Of a stretch of DNA of 64,000 nucleotides, positions 8,208 to 17,306 are shown piece by piece; the stretch's first letter is position 1; each line of letters starts with the position of its first letter. The notes below the pieces were generated by a model, which did no database searches, was not told the DNA's origin, and saw nothing but the letters and a program-made list of their open reading frames with translations. A program made the position numbers and the translations under genes. The DNA is from Citrobacter sp. Marseille-Q6884 (GTDB taxonomy: Bacteria; Pseudomonadota; Gammaproteobacteria; Enterobacterales; Enterobacteriaceae), in the NCBI RefSeq assembly GCF_945906775.1, contig NZ_CAMDRE010000002.1:930001-994000 (forward strand), in the 5' to 3' direction.

Positions 8208-8666
8208 TTATTGATTTGAGATTAGTAATTTATATATCTTCTCAAGGTCGTCTATATTTCGTACGCGGATGAGCAATCGCCGCTGTTCTAATTGCATAAC
8301 CAGCACGCCATCTTCCGATAAATTCATCTCTTTAATCCGGTTATATTCAACCCAAACATTGGCGAAGAAAAAACCTTTTTGTTTAAAGATGATTTTGGGT
8401 GTACGGATCCAGAACAGATACAACCCCATCAATACCAGTGCACATAATAACCATGTGGTAAATTGCGCCCCGTGGCTGGTGATATTGTTGTAGATAAGAA
8501 TGACGATCAACCCAATGAAGATAACGCTATCAACACGGCTGCGCGGCAGCAGGAGAACAGTAAGCAGAGTAGGGCCATTACGGCGGGGCATGATGAACTG
8601 ATCGTAAATGGCGAACGCCAGTAGCGATAAGATAAAAAGAACCAGCACCAGGTCCGTGATAGTCAT
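8208..8666 (-). CDS. yobD: YobD, DUF986 inner-membrane protein
   Basis: 152 residues, the family length. TM helices lie near 5-25, 45-65 and 70-88, followed by a soluble C-terminal half (about 95-152, FKQKGFFFANVWVEYNRIK). Orthologue of E. coli YobD by sequence and position downstream of manXYZ. Function unknown. It follows the manZ terminator and starts 23 bp beyond it, so it may have its own promoter or read-through. Confidence 0.87.
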   Translation of the reverse strand: MTITDLVLVLFILSLLAFAIYDQFIMPRRNGPTLLTVLLLPRSRVDSVIFIGLIVILIYNNITSHGAQFTTWLLCALVLMGLYLFWIRTPKIIFKQKGFFFANVWVEYNRIKEMNLSEDGVLVMQLEQRRLLIRVRNIDDLEKIYKLLISNQ

Positions 8667-8688
8667 GAATCCTCAACCCTCTAAATAG

Positions 8689-8712
8689 AAAAACCGGGGG
8701 CAAGCCCCCGGT
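8689..8712 (-). terminator. Intrinsic terminator of manXYZ
   Basis: On the minus strand ACCGGGGG and CCCCCGGT form an eight-base-pair stem around a four-base loop, followed by T5. Confidence 0.88.
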
Positions 8713-8726
8713 GATAGACAACACTC

Positions 8727-9587
8727 TTACAGGCCGAGCAGACCGACAGCGTAACCCGCGATACCGATGACGAAGAAGCCAACGATGATCCACAGTGGGT
8801 TCACTTTCTTACGCAGCAGCCACATACAGGCGAAGGTCAGCAACAGCGGTACCAGGCCAGGCATCAGCTGATCAAGGATAGTCTGTACGGTGGTAACACG
8901 TGTCTGGCCATCCTGACCCGTGATAGTAGAAACTACCAGCGGGATGTTGACGTGCGTCCACTTGTTAACCAATGCCCCCATGACAAACAGGCCGAGGATT
9001 GACGCCCCCTCAGTCAGTTTTTGCAGGAAGCCGCCGCCCATATCTTTAACGATATCGACACCTTTACGGTAACCGTATGCCACACCGTAGTAACGGGTCG
9101 CCAGACGAACCATGTTGAACAGGATAAAGAACAGCAGTGGTCCAAGCAGGCTGCCGCTCATCGCGATACCTGCGCCGAGTGCGGCGAATACCGGACGTAC
9201 AGTACCCCAGAAAATCGGGTCGCCCACGCCTGCCAGCGGACCCATCAGACCAACTTTGATACCGTTGATAGCACCATCGTCAATCTCTGCGCCGTTAGCA
9301 CGCTGTTCTTCCATCGCCAGCGTTACGCCCAGTACAGGCGCTGCGACGTACGGATGGGTGTTAAAGAATTCCAGGTGACGTTTAATCGCTTGTTTACGTG
9401 CGTCGTTGTTTTCCGGGTACAAGCGGCGGATAGCCGGTACCATGGAGAAACAAAAACCCAGCGCCTGCATACGTTCGAAGTTCCATGAACCCTGAAACAG
9501 GTTAGAACGAATGAACACGCCACGAATGTCACTCTGAGTGAGTTTTTTCTCGGTGGTAGTTTTAGTCATATCAACCATTTCGCTCAC
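8727..9587 (-). CDS. manZ: ManZ, mannose PTS EIID component
   Basis: 286 residues, EIID(Man) fold: a cytoplasmic N-terminal half beginning KLTQSDIRGVFIRSNLFQGSWN and ending in LMGPLAGVGDPIFWGT, then membrane-associated helices. With ManY it forms the membrane channel for mannose, glucose, glucosamine and related hexoses. Third gene of manXYZ, 3 bp after manY, closed by a strong terminator. Confidence 0.97.
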   Translation of the reverse strand: MSEMVDMTKTTTEKKLTQSDIRGVFIRSNLFQGSWNFERMQALGFCFSMVPAIRRLYPENNDARKQAIKRHLEFFNTHPYVAAPVLGVTLAMEEQRANGAEIDDGAINGIKVGLMGPLAGVGDPIFWGTVRPVFAALGAGIAMSGSLLGPLLFFILFNMVRLATRYYGVAYGYRKGVDIVKDMGGGFLQKLTEGASILGLFVMGALVNKWTHVNIPLVVSTITGQDGQTRVTTVQTILDQLMPGLVPLLLTFACMWLLRKKVNPLWIIVGFFVIGIAGYAVGLLGL

Positions 9588-9590
9588 CTG

Positions 9591-10391
9591 CTAGTCCAGT
9601 TCGTTATCAAGATCGTTGTTACCCGCCGCCTGTACTGGCGCACCGGCTACGCGGTTATATTTCGGGCTCAGCTGAATGTAGAGGATGGCCATGACTGCAC
9701 CAATCACACCCAGAGCAACCAGGTTGAAGTTAGTGAATGCCGCGGTGACAAAGCCGAGGTAGAAGAATGGCATCAGGTAGCCTGCGCGCATCATGTTGAT
9801 GACCATCGCATAACCGACGACGACAATCATACCACCCGCAATGTTCAGACCGCCGGTCACGACTTCAGGGATGGCGTTCAGCATGCTCTGTACTTCACTG
9901 GTACCGACAGAAATCGCTACGATAACCGCCGGGATAGCGATACGCATAGCCTGCAGGAACAGCGAGGACACGTGGATCCAGGAGAGCGCTGTCAGGTTGC
10001 CGTTTTCGGCTGCCTTATCCGCTGCGTGCTGGAAGGCGACGGTGATGGTACGAACGATGATGGTCAGAACCTGGCCTGCTGCGGCCAGCGGGATTGCCAG
10101 CGCGATACCGGCACCAATGCTTTGGTGACCCGCGATAACCAGAACGGTAGAAATAATAGAGGCCAGTGCGGCATCGGGTGCAACGGCGGCACCGATGTTC
10201 ATCCAGCCCAGGGCGATCATTTCCAGGGTACCACCGATGATAATACCGGTTTTCATATCCCCGAGAACGGCACCAATCAGCGTACAGGCCACCAACGGAC
10301 GGTGGAACTGAAATTCATCGAGTACCGACTCCATACCCGCGATACATGCGACGATGAACACCAGCACAATCTGAAGAGTGGTAATCTCCAT
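9591..10391 (-). CDS. manY: ManY, mannose PTS EIIC component
   Basis: 266 residues, EIIC(Man): multiple TM helices from residue 5 (TTLQIVLVFIVACIAGMESVL) to about 230, with the family motif GMESVLDEFQFHRPLVACTL near the N-terminus. It forms the sugar translocation channel with ManZ. 58 bp after manX and 3 bp before manZ. Confidence 0.97.
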   Translation of the reverse strand: MEITTLQIVLVFIVACIAGMESVLDEFQFHRPLVACTLIGAVLGDMKTGIIIGGTLEMIALGWMNIGAAVAPDAALASIISTVLVIAGHQSIGAGIALAIPLAAAGQVLTIIVRTITVAFQHAADKAAENGNLTALSWIHVSSLFLQAMRIAIPAVIVAISVGTSEVQSMLNAIPEVVTGGLNIAGGMIVVVGYAMVINMMRAGYLMPFFYLGFVTAAFTNFNLVALGVIGAVMAILYIQLSPKYNRVAGAPVQAAGNNDLDNELD

Positions 10392-10449
10392 TGTACTTCT
10401 CCTATTGCTATACAGACTTAAGTGTGAAAACTAAGTAAATGCCTGGGGG

Positions 10450-11418
10450 CTATTTCGCCGCTTTGGCAATCAAATCCATCATTTTCAGTTTCTGATCGGT
10501 AGAAACCTTACGGGCCTCAAGCTCGATGCCGCGCTCGTTGAGTTTCTTGAAGGCTTCGATGTCTTTCTCATCGACAGAAATTGCGTTGTTAACCTGCGTT
10601 TTCCCCTGACGGAAAGCCATGCCGCCAATGTTTACGGAGGTAATCTTCACGCCACCTTCGACGATACGTTCAACATCGGTTGGATTGGTGAACAGCAGCA
10701 TCACACGTTCGCCTGCGTATTTCGGGTTGTTGTAGACGCGGATCATTTTCGCGACATCAACCACGTGCGCTGTCACACCCGGAGGGGCGACCTGAGTCAG
10801 CAGCGTTTTACGTACGGTATCGGCAGCCACTTCATCACTGACAACAATAATGCGGGTAACGTTTGTTTCTTTGGTCCAGCGCGTTGCAACCTGACCGTGG
10901 ATTAAGCGGTCATCAATACGCGCGAGGCCGATCTGCATATAATCGTTCGGGCCCATCGGTTTAGTCGGTGCGGCGGCTTTGGGTGCTGCTGCTACTGCAG
11001 CCGGCGCGGCTTTTTCGACCGGTTTGGCTTTCAGCGCTTTTACGCCTTCGCTTCCGGTTTCCACGGCCAACGCAACTAATTCGTCGAAGCTTGGATTGTC
11101 ATCACGTGCCATGAACGTTTCGACCAGCATCGGAATGTTCACGCCCGCGATCACTTCGTAATGCTCTTTATCGACGACAATGCGGCTCGCAGCGTTGAAT
11201 GGACTGCCTCCCCATGTGTCAACGAGAAACAGCACGCCTTTACTGGTGTCGAGTTTTGCCAACTGAGCGTTGTACTTTTCAATCAGCGTTTCGGCATTTT
11301 CGCCTGGAACGAAATCGATCCAGCCGACATTTTCCTGCTCGCCTAACAACATCTCTGCTGTTTTAAGTAACTGCTCTGCAGCCCAACCATGTGTGCCTAT
11401 AACAATAGCAATGGTCAC
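10450..11418 (-). CDS. manX: ManX, mannose PTS EIIAB component
   Basis: 322 residues. EIIA domain (1-130) with phosphorylatable His10 (IVIGTHG), an Ala/Pro-rich flexible linker (about 133-155), then EIIB (about 158-322) with His174 in DDRLIHGQVATRW. Phosphate passes from HPr to His10, then His174, then sugar. Cytoplasmic, bound to ManYZ. In E. coli the operon is repressed by Mlc, activated by CRP and silenced by the sRNA SgrS; CRP- and Mlc-like sequences lie upstream. Confidence 0.97.
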   Translation of the reverse strand: MTIAIVIGTHGWAAEQLLKTAEMLLGEQENVGWIDFVPGENAETLIEKYNAQLAKLDTSKGVLFLVDTWGGSPFNAASRIVVDKEHYEVIAGVNIPMLVETFMARDDNPSFDELVALAVETGSEGVKALKAKPVEKAAPAAVAAAPKAAAPTKPMGPNDYMQIGLARIDDRLIHGQVATRWTKETNVTRIIVVSDEVAADTVRKTLLTQVAPPGVTAHVVDVAKMIRVYNNPKYAGERVMLLFTNPTDVERIVEGGVKITSVNIGGMAFRQGKTQVNNAISVDEKDIEAFKKLNERGIELEARKVSTDQKLKMMDLIAKAAK

Positions 11419-11878
11419 TTGCTACCTCCTTTATTATCGTTAACACATCAACGTGAAGATGTATTTTGAATCGTCGTCCGCAATCGAATCGATTCAGATA
11501 AGGGTTACAAAGAAAAACGTATGATTTTCGTGAATTATTTTAGATATCGAAAAAATTATTTTGTGTGATGAAGATCCGTTAATTAACTTCCGGTTAAAAG
11601 AAATTTCGAAGAGTAAAATATCTCCGAAACAACTTATTGCAAAGGAAGGTAAATCTTTGCTAAAAAACGGTTGTCTCTGTTATGTTTAGCATATGTTTAA
11701 CTAATCAGGAGTATAGGGCAGTAGCCCACCGTATGGATCGTCACCGACGTCATTTCACCTTTAGGCCTCTCCGCGCCTGTCTGTTTGGCACTTTTTGCCA
11801 CAAAATTTATCTGCATATTGCTTCAACGCCTGACGTATTCAGGACGCAAACTGATCATTCCTTAAGCAGGAGCTTGTC
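11419..11878. other. Divergent control region of manXYZ and yoaE
   Basis: 460 bp without a gene. Toward manX, the minus strand has a TCACA CRP half-site (complement at 11564-11568) with a poor partner, and two AAAATAATT repeats at about 11530-11563, one continuing into CACGAAAA, resembling Mlc operators; both are weak calls. Toward yoaE there is a good sigma70 promoter and a long leader, listed separately. Confidence 0.45.
11657..11686 (+). promoter_or_regulatory. Probable sigma70 promoter of yoaE
   Basis: TTGCTA (11657-11662), an 18-base spacer, TATGTT (11681-11686). It would give a leader of about 185 nt before the yoaE ATG. Confidence 0.5.
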
Positions 11879-13438
11879 ATGGAACTCTTAATGGACCCGT
11901 CGATTTGGGTGGGTTTGCTCACGCTTGTTGTTCTCGAAATCGTTCTGGGTATTGATAACCTGGTCTTTATTGCGATTCTGGCCGATAAGCTGCCGCCAAA
12001 ACAGCGAGATAAAGCGCGTCTTATCGGTTTGTCGTTAGCGCTGGTTATGCGCTTAGGCTTGTTGTCCGTGATTTCATGGATGGTGACGCTGACCAAACCG
12101 TTGTTCACCGTGATGGACTACGCGTTCTCGGGGCGTGACCTGATTATGCTGCTGGGGGGGATATTCCTCTTGTTCAAGGCCACCACTGAGTTGCATGAGC
12201 GGCTGGAAAACCGAGAGCATGATACCGGGCAGTCAAAAGGCTATGCGAGTTTTTGGGTCGTCGTGACGCAGATTGTTATCCTGGATGCGGTCTTCTCCCT
12301 GGATGCGGTGATTACCGCGGTCGGTATGGTTAACCACCTGCCGGTTATGATGGCGGCGGTCGTGATTGCGATGGCGGTGATGCTGCTGGCGTCCAAGCCA
12401 CTGACGCGATTTGTGAATCAGCATCCGACGGTTGTGGTGTTGTGTCTGAGCTTCTTGCTGATGATTGGTTTAAGCCTTGTCGCAGAAGGGTTTGGCTTCC
12501 ATATTCCGAAAGGTTATCTGTACGCGGCCATTGGCTTCTCGATTATTATCGAGCTGTTTAACCAGATTGCCCGTCGTAACTTTATTCGCCATCAGTCAAC
12601 GCTGCCGCTGCGCGCGCGCACCGCAGACGCCATTCTTCGCCTGATGGGCGGTAAACGTCAGGCGGGTGTGCAGATGGAATCGGATAACCCGGTGCCAGTT
12701 CCGGTGCCTGAAGGGGCGTTTGTCGAAGAAGAACGCTATATGATCAACGGCGTGCTGTCCCTGGCGTCACGTTCATTACGCGGCATTATGACGCCCCGTG
12801 GTGAAATTAGCTGGGTAGATGCTGATCTGAGCGTGGATGAAATTCGTGAACAGTTGCTCTCTTCTCCGCATAGCCTGTTCCCGGTGTGTCGTGGCGAGCT
12901 TGACGAAATAATCGGTATCGTCCGGGCAAAAGAGTTGTTAGTGGCGCTTGAAGACGGTGTGGATGTGGCGGCGATTGCTTCTGCGTCACCGGCTATCGTG
13001 GTACCGGAAACGCTGGACCCGATTAATCTGTTAGGTGTCTTACGTCGCGCCCGCGGTAGCTTTGTTATCGTCACCAATGAGTTTGGTGTGGTGCAAGGTC
13101 TGGTTACGCCGCTGGACGTACTGGAAGCCATCGCTGGCGAGTTCCCGGATGCGGATGAAACGCCGGAGATTATTGCTGATGCAGGCGGCTGGCTGGTGAA
13201 AGGCGGGACCGATCTGCACGCGTTACAGCAAGCGCTGGACGTTGATACGCTGGTGGATGAAGACGAAGACATCGCCACCGTGGCCGGGTTAGTCATAGCG
13301 GCTAACGGTCATATTCCACGTGTAGGTGATGTTATTGAGGTCGCGCCGTTGAGCATTACGATTGTCGAAGCCAATGACTATCGTGTGGATTTAGTTCGCA
13401 TTGTTAAAGAACATATTGCTCACGACGAAGACGAGTAA
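11879..13438 (+). CDS. yoaE: YoaE, TerC/CBS/CorC-domain membrane protein
   Basis: 519 residues. An N-terminal TerC-type membrane domain (about 10-240, LEIVLGIDNLVFIAILADKL with conserved acidic residues) is followed by a CBS pair (about 300-425) and a CorC/HlyC transporter-associated domain (about 435-515). TerC relatives such as Alx act in Mn2+ efflux during protein secretion; the E. coli YoaE role is less firm but probably metal export. AGGAG precedes the ATG by seven bases. Its stop lies 6 bp from the convergent pdeD stop. Confidence 0.93.
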   Translation: MELLMDPSIWVGLLTLVVLEIVLGIDNLVFIAILADKLPPKQRDKARLIGLSLALVMRLGLLSVISWMVTLTKPLFTVMDYAFSGRDLIMLLGGIFLLFKATTELHERLENREHDTGQSKGYASFWVVVTQIVILDAVFSLDAVITAVGMVNHLPVMMAAVVIAMAVMLLASKPLTRFVNQHPTVVVLCLSFLLMIGLSLVAEGFGFHIPKGYLYAAIGFSIIIELFNQIARRNFIRHQSTLPLRARTADAILRLMGGKRQAGVQMESDNPVPVPVPEGAFVEEERYMINGVLSLASRSLRGIMTPRGEISWVDADLSVDEIREQLLSSPHSLFPVCRGELDEIIGIVRAKELLVALEDGVDVAAIASASPAIVVPETLDPINLLGVLRRARGSFVIVTNEFGVVQGLVTPLDVLEAIAGEFPDADETPEIIADAGGWLVKGGTDLHALQQALDVDTLVDEDEDIATVAGLVIAANGHIPRVGDVIEVAPLSITIVEANDYRVDLVRIVKEHIAHDEDE

Positions 13439-13444
13439 TCGGGT

Positions 13445-15046
13445 TTAACGCAGCGGTACAGCGGGCATGATATGCCTCCCGTTGTGCCGGGCGGGCGGTG
13501 GTGTACTGCCCGCCAACCATTTTGGGAAGTCGCGAAGCGGCATTGGCTTAGCGTAGAGAAAACCCTGCAATATATGTACGCCATGTCGCCGCAAATGCTG
13601 CGCCTGCGCCTGCGTTTCAACACCTTCCGCCACCAGTTCGATATTCAGTTTTTTACCCAGCGCAATAATGATGTCGATAACGGTTGAGTTCACGGCGTCA
13701 GTGCCGATCGCTGAAGTAAATGATTTATCTATCTTCAGCACATCCGGGCGCAACTTCTCCAGCCACGAAAGTGAACTGTTGCCGGTACCAAAGTCATCAA
13801 TCGCCAGCTTAGCGCCAAGGCGGTTCAATTCACGCACAATCCGATAATCCACATCCAGTAAGGCATCGCGTTCGGTCAGCTCGATCACCAGTTGTTGAAT
13901 GGGATGCTGACTGAACCAGTACTGATTGAGATCTTTTAACAGCGTGCCGTGGCGAAAATGGCTGGCGGCGACATTAATACCGATGTGAAACTGGCTGTTC
14001 ATCGGGAAGACGTGGCGTTGCTGAATGGTTTCTGCGATGACATGACGGGTGAGGGGGACAATCAGGTTGTGCTCTTCCGCAATAGGGATAAACACGTCCG
14101 GTGAAATCCACCCCTGGCGCGGGTTATTCCAACGCAACAGGATTTCCACCCCCATGCATTGCTGAGTCTGGGCATTGAGCAGGGGCTGACAAAATAGCTC
14201 AAATTCACGTTGGGCAAGCGCCAGGTTAATTTCCCAGGAAAAGCTCATTCTGTTGGCTGTCGCAAGCCAGGCAAGGTATCCCACTAACAAGCTGAGCATG
14301 ACCGCCAGCGGCAATTGCGTCGGTAAGTGCTTAAACGCCAGTTCACTGGCCCCCGGTCCGGTGACGCTGATGGTGAAGGGAAAATGCTGTGATGAGAGCT
14401 GGTAGCGTTTTTCATTATTGAGCTCGGGTAAGGTATCCACAACGCCTTGCCCATAGAGCAGGTGCTGGTTGCCAACGGTCAGACTTGCATTGGTGATTTG
14501 CGGCGGCTGAGGCTCAAGCAGCATGCTGGATAATAAATCGATATTGATAATTTCCACCACGCCATCGTCACCACTGGAAGAAGAGGGATACCACTGCGTC
14601 AGTATAGGACTGCCTTTGATCAGTGCGTGGTCAGTGGAAAGCAGCAGTCGTGGCTCCCGGCTGGGCAGTTCAGGCTGAAGCTGGCGTATTGGGATATTGC
14701 GATAACCAAAAATGCTTGAACAATAAAGAATCCCCCCCTGAATCAGGTTGATGGAGCGTACCGTCTGCAGTCTGGCAGCGTGTTTGCTCAGGGGTAAGCG
14801 CGCAACGGAACAGGGTAAACCAATCAACGGCAACAGAATATCGCGTCCGGCCTGCAACGGAAGGAGCACGTCGTCCAGTGCTTCTACGGCATGATTCGCA
14901 AAAGTGACCGTGGAATGGTGATTTAAATTACGCTCCGAAATAAATCGTGCAGACAATGTAAGGATGAGTGTAAGAAGTGCACAAATCGTGCAGACGATTA
15001 AGCGATTACGGCGATAGTTTTTGATGATCCGTTGTGCTGTTTGCAT
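13445..15046 (-). CDS. pdeD: PdeD (YoaD), CSS-motif c-di-GMP phosphodiesterase
   Basis: 533 residues. TM1 (about 16-34), a periplasmic CSS-type redox domain (about 35-240; Cys79 and Cys109-Ser-Ser), TM2 (about 241-263), then a cytoplasmic EAL domain (about 270-520). The signature motif reads E301-I-L rather than EAL, within GVEILLRW; the metal-binding motif DDFGTGNSSL and the downstream KIDKSF are intact, so hydrolysis of c-di-GMP to pGpG is expected. Periplasmic disulphide state likely controls activity, as in other CSS phosphodiesterases. Orthologue of E. coli YoaD by position. Confidence 0.93.
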   Translation of the reverse strand: MQTAQRIIKNYRRNRLIVCTICALLTLILTLSARFISERNLNHHSTVTFANHAVEALDDVLLPLQAGRDILLPLIGLPCSVARLPLSKHAARLQTVRSINLIQGGILYCSSIFGYRNIPIRQLQPELPSREPRLLLSTDHALIKGSPILTQWYPSSSSGDDGVVEIINIDLLSSMLLEPQPPQITNASLTVGNQHLLYGQGVVDTLPELNNEKRYQLSSQHFPFTISVTGPGASELAFKHLPTQLPLAVMLSLLVGYLAWLATANRMSFSWEINLALAQREFELFCQPLLNAQTQQCMGVEILLRWNNPRQGWISPDVFIPIAEEHNLIVPLTRHVIAETIQQRHVFPMNSQFHIGINVAASHFRHGTLLKDLNQYWFSQHPIQQLVIELTERDALLDVDYRIVRELNRLGAKLAIDDFGTGNSSLSWLEKLRPDVLKIDKSFTSAIGTDAVNSTVIDIIIALGKKLNIELVAEGVETQAQAQHLRRHGVHILQGFLYAKPMPLRDFPKWLAGSTPPPARHNGRHIMPAVPLR

Positions 15047-15140
15047 GCGGGCCGCCCGATAAGCCGTTGGTCACATAAGCCAATGGCAACAGAGCAAGTG
15101 TAGTGGGGAAAATTACAGTAGACGAGGGAGAGGGTGTAAA

Positions 15141-15167
15141 TTCGCCCATCCGTCGCAGATGGGCGAA
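15141..15167 (-). terminator. Hairpin 3' of sdaA
   Basis: A perfect ten-base-pair stem (TTCGCCCATC with GATGGGCGAA) around seven bases lies 10 bp past the sdaA stop. The U tract is weak, so termination strength is uncertain. Confidence 0.55.
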
Positions 15168-15176
15168 AATGAAGTA

Positions 15177-16541
15177 TTAGTCACACTGAACTTTAATCGC
15201 CAGACCACCGCGTGACGTTTCACGGTATTTGGCGTTCATGTCCTTGCCTGTCTCATACATGGTTTCGATGACTTTATCCAGCGAGACACGCGGCGCACTG
15301 GTACGGCGCATGGCCATACGTGCGGCGTTGATCGCTTTCACAGAGGCAATCGCGTTACGCTCAATGCACGGTACCTGAACCTGTCCTGCAACCGGGTCAC
15401 AGGTTAAGCCCAGGTTGTGTTCCATACCGATTTCAGCGGCCACACAGACCTGCTCCGGGCTTGCGCCGAGCAGCTCTGCCAGACCGGCTGCCGCCATGGA
15501 ACATGCCACGCCGACTTCGCCCTGACAACCGACTTCCGCACCAGAGATAGAGGCGTTCATTTTGTACAGCGCACCAATGGCACCGGCCGCCAGGAAGTAA
15601 CGGGTATAGATATCCGGGCTGACGGATTCGATGAAATGATCGTAATAGGCCAGCACGGCAGGCACGATACCGCAAGCGCCGTTGGTTGGCGCCGTCACCA
15701 CGCGACCACCGGCGGCGTTCTCTTCGTTGACAGCCAGCGCAAACATGTTGACCCAGTCGATCACGTTCATCGGATCGTTAGAGAGCTTATCGCTGGAGAC
15801 CAACATACGACGCAGGGCAGACGCACGACGCGGAACACGCAGTGGCCCAGGCAGAATACCTTCGGTGTTCATGCCACGATCGATACATGCCTGCATGGTT
15901 TGCCAGACATGACCAAAATACTCTTCAATCTCTTTTTGGCTGTGCAGTGCCAGTTCGTTCTGCATCACCATGCCAGAAAGGGACAGACCGGTGCTGTTGC
16001 AGTATTCCAGCATTTCAGTGGCGGATTTGAACGGATAAGGAACACTGACTTCGTTCGCGGCATCCTGGCCAAAATGTTCTTCATCAACGATGAATCCACC
16101 GCCAATGGAATAGTACGTTTTGCTGTAAATGGCGGTTTCGCCGTTATACGCGTGGATCTGCATGCCGTTTTCATGCAGCGGCAGATTGCCATTGTGAAAA
16201 CGCATGCCGTCATTTTGCGGGAAATCCACTTCGTGCTGTCCCTGCGCAAGCAGCAGGCGACCACGCGTTTCTACGTCGCGGATAAATCCGGGAATGCTGT
16301 CAATATCCACGGTTGCAGGTTCATTACCTGCCAGACCCATAATAATGGCGATATCGGTGTGGTGACCTTTACCCGTGAGCGACAGTGAACCATACACGTC
16401 GACGGCAACACGGGTAACGCTGTCAAGCAATCCTTTTTCGACCAGGTCATCGACGAACTGTTTACCCGCCTTCATAGGCCCTACGGTGTGGGAAGATGAG
16501 GGACCAATCCCCACCTTAAACATGTCGAATAGACTAATCAC
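15177..16541 (-). CDS. sdaA: SdaA, L-serine ammonia-lyase 1 (iron-sulfur)
   Basis: 454 residues, full length. The beta domain (about 1-160, beginning ISLFDMFKVGIGPSSSHTVG) is followed by the catalytic alpha domain containing the [4Fe-4S] cysteines (in GCQGEVGVACSM, LTCDPVAG and QVPCIERN, about 340-400). It deaminates L-serine to pyruvate and ammonia in the cytoplasm; the cluster, not PLP, activates the hydroxyl. The conserved C-terminal Cys (VQCD) is present and in this family can enter the active site. Confidence 0.97.
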   Translation of the reverse strand: MISLFDMFKVGIGPSSSHTVGPMKAGKQFVDDLVEKGLLDSVTRVAVDVYGSLSLTGKGHHTDIAIIMGLAGNEPATVDIDSIPGFIRDVETRGRLLLAQGQHEVDFPQNDGMRFHNGNLPLHENGMQIHAYNGETAIYSKTYYSIGGGFIVDEEHFGQDAANEVSVPYPFKSATEMLEYCNSTGLSLSGMVMQNELALHSQKEIEEYFGHVWQTMQACIDRGMNTEGILPGPLRVPRRASALRRMLVSSDKLSNDPMNVIDWVNMFALAVNEENAAGGRVVTAPTNGACGIVPAVLAYYDHFIESVSPDIYTRYFLAAGAIGALYKMNASISGAEVGCQGEVGVACSMAAAGLAELLGASPEQVCVAAEIGMEHNLGLTCDPVAGQVQVPCIERNAIASVKAINAARMAMRRTSAPRVSLDKVIETMYETGKDMNAKYRETSRGGLAIKVQCD

Positions 16542-16724
16542 GATAATACTCCTACAGGGCGACTGGGCTTTCCAGTAACGATGTTATAACTGCGCATAGT
16601 GTAAGAGGGAACGCGGCGATCGGCTTAACTATTCACATGAATTAAACTAATAGATAACCGCGATTTTACTAATATTGTGACGGGAGTTTCAGGTTGTGTC
16701 TTCCGCGCGTAAAGATAAGTATAG

Positions 16725-17303
16725 TCAGGGCTTCACGCCAATTTGCAGTGCCAGCTCACGAATTATCCCGGCTGTCATTCCCCAGACGAAATAATGCTCA
16801 TACCAGGATAACCATACGCGATGAGAATCGCCACGACGGTAAATATCCAGCGGATGATAACGTCCCAAATGCAGAGCCTGCGCCAGCGGCATTTCAAAAA
16901 CAGCGGAGACTTCATCTTCACTTGCGCGATAAGGCAAATTCGGCGGGATAATGCCGACCACCGGCGTGACCTGAAATCCCGTTACGCTGTCAACCGGAGG
17001 CAGAACACCGATCACCTCAACGCATGAGGGGGGAATAGCCACTTCTTCTTCGGCTTCCCGCAGCGCCGCGGCGATCAGCGAGGCATCGCTGCTGTCCACC
17101 GCACCGCCGGGGAAGGCAACCTGCCCGGCATGTTTACGCAGATGGACGGAACGCTGAGTCAGAAGGAGTCCCGGTTGTGGACGTCGCACGACGGGAATCA
17201 GCACAGCAGCCTGGCGCTGGTTTAGCGCTTCGCGGTTGATTTGCGGACGCAAAAGTTGGAAGCGCGACAGGAAATCATTGAGCGTCAGGCTGTTGTATTC
17301 CAC
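16725..17303 (-). CDS. nudL: NudL (YeaB), Nudix hydrolase
   Basis: 192 residues. The Nudix box lies at about 81-104 (GG.V....... ..AALREAEEEVAI pattern: Arg, Glu and the double Glu are present) preceded by the CoA-type motif LLTQRSVHLRKHAGQVAFPGG. The family hydrolyses CoA and related pyrophosphates; E. coli NudL activity is poorly defined. It starts 3 bp after pabB ends and is co-transcribed with it. Confidence 0.93.
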   Translation of the reverse strand: MEYNSLTLNDFLSRFQLLRPQINREALNQRQAAVLIPVVRRPQPGLLLTQRSVHLRKHAGQVAFPGGAVDSSDASLIAAALREAEEEVAIPPSCVEVIGVLPPVDSVTGFQVTPVVGIIPPNLPYRASEDEVSAVFEMPLAQALHLGRYHPLDIYRRGDSHRVWLSWYEHYFVWGMTAGIIRELALQIGVKP

Positions 17304-17306
17304 GGT

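Noticed and set aside
11684..11891. Small frame overlapping the yoaE leader
   Set aside because: It runs into yoaE in another frame, has no ribosome site and no similarity to known small proteins.
15417..16388. 323-codon open frame opposite sdaA
   Set aside because: Antisense to an intact, highly conserved gene; composition is His/Arg/Thr-rich as expected of a shadow frame.
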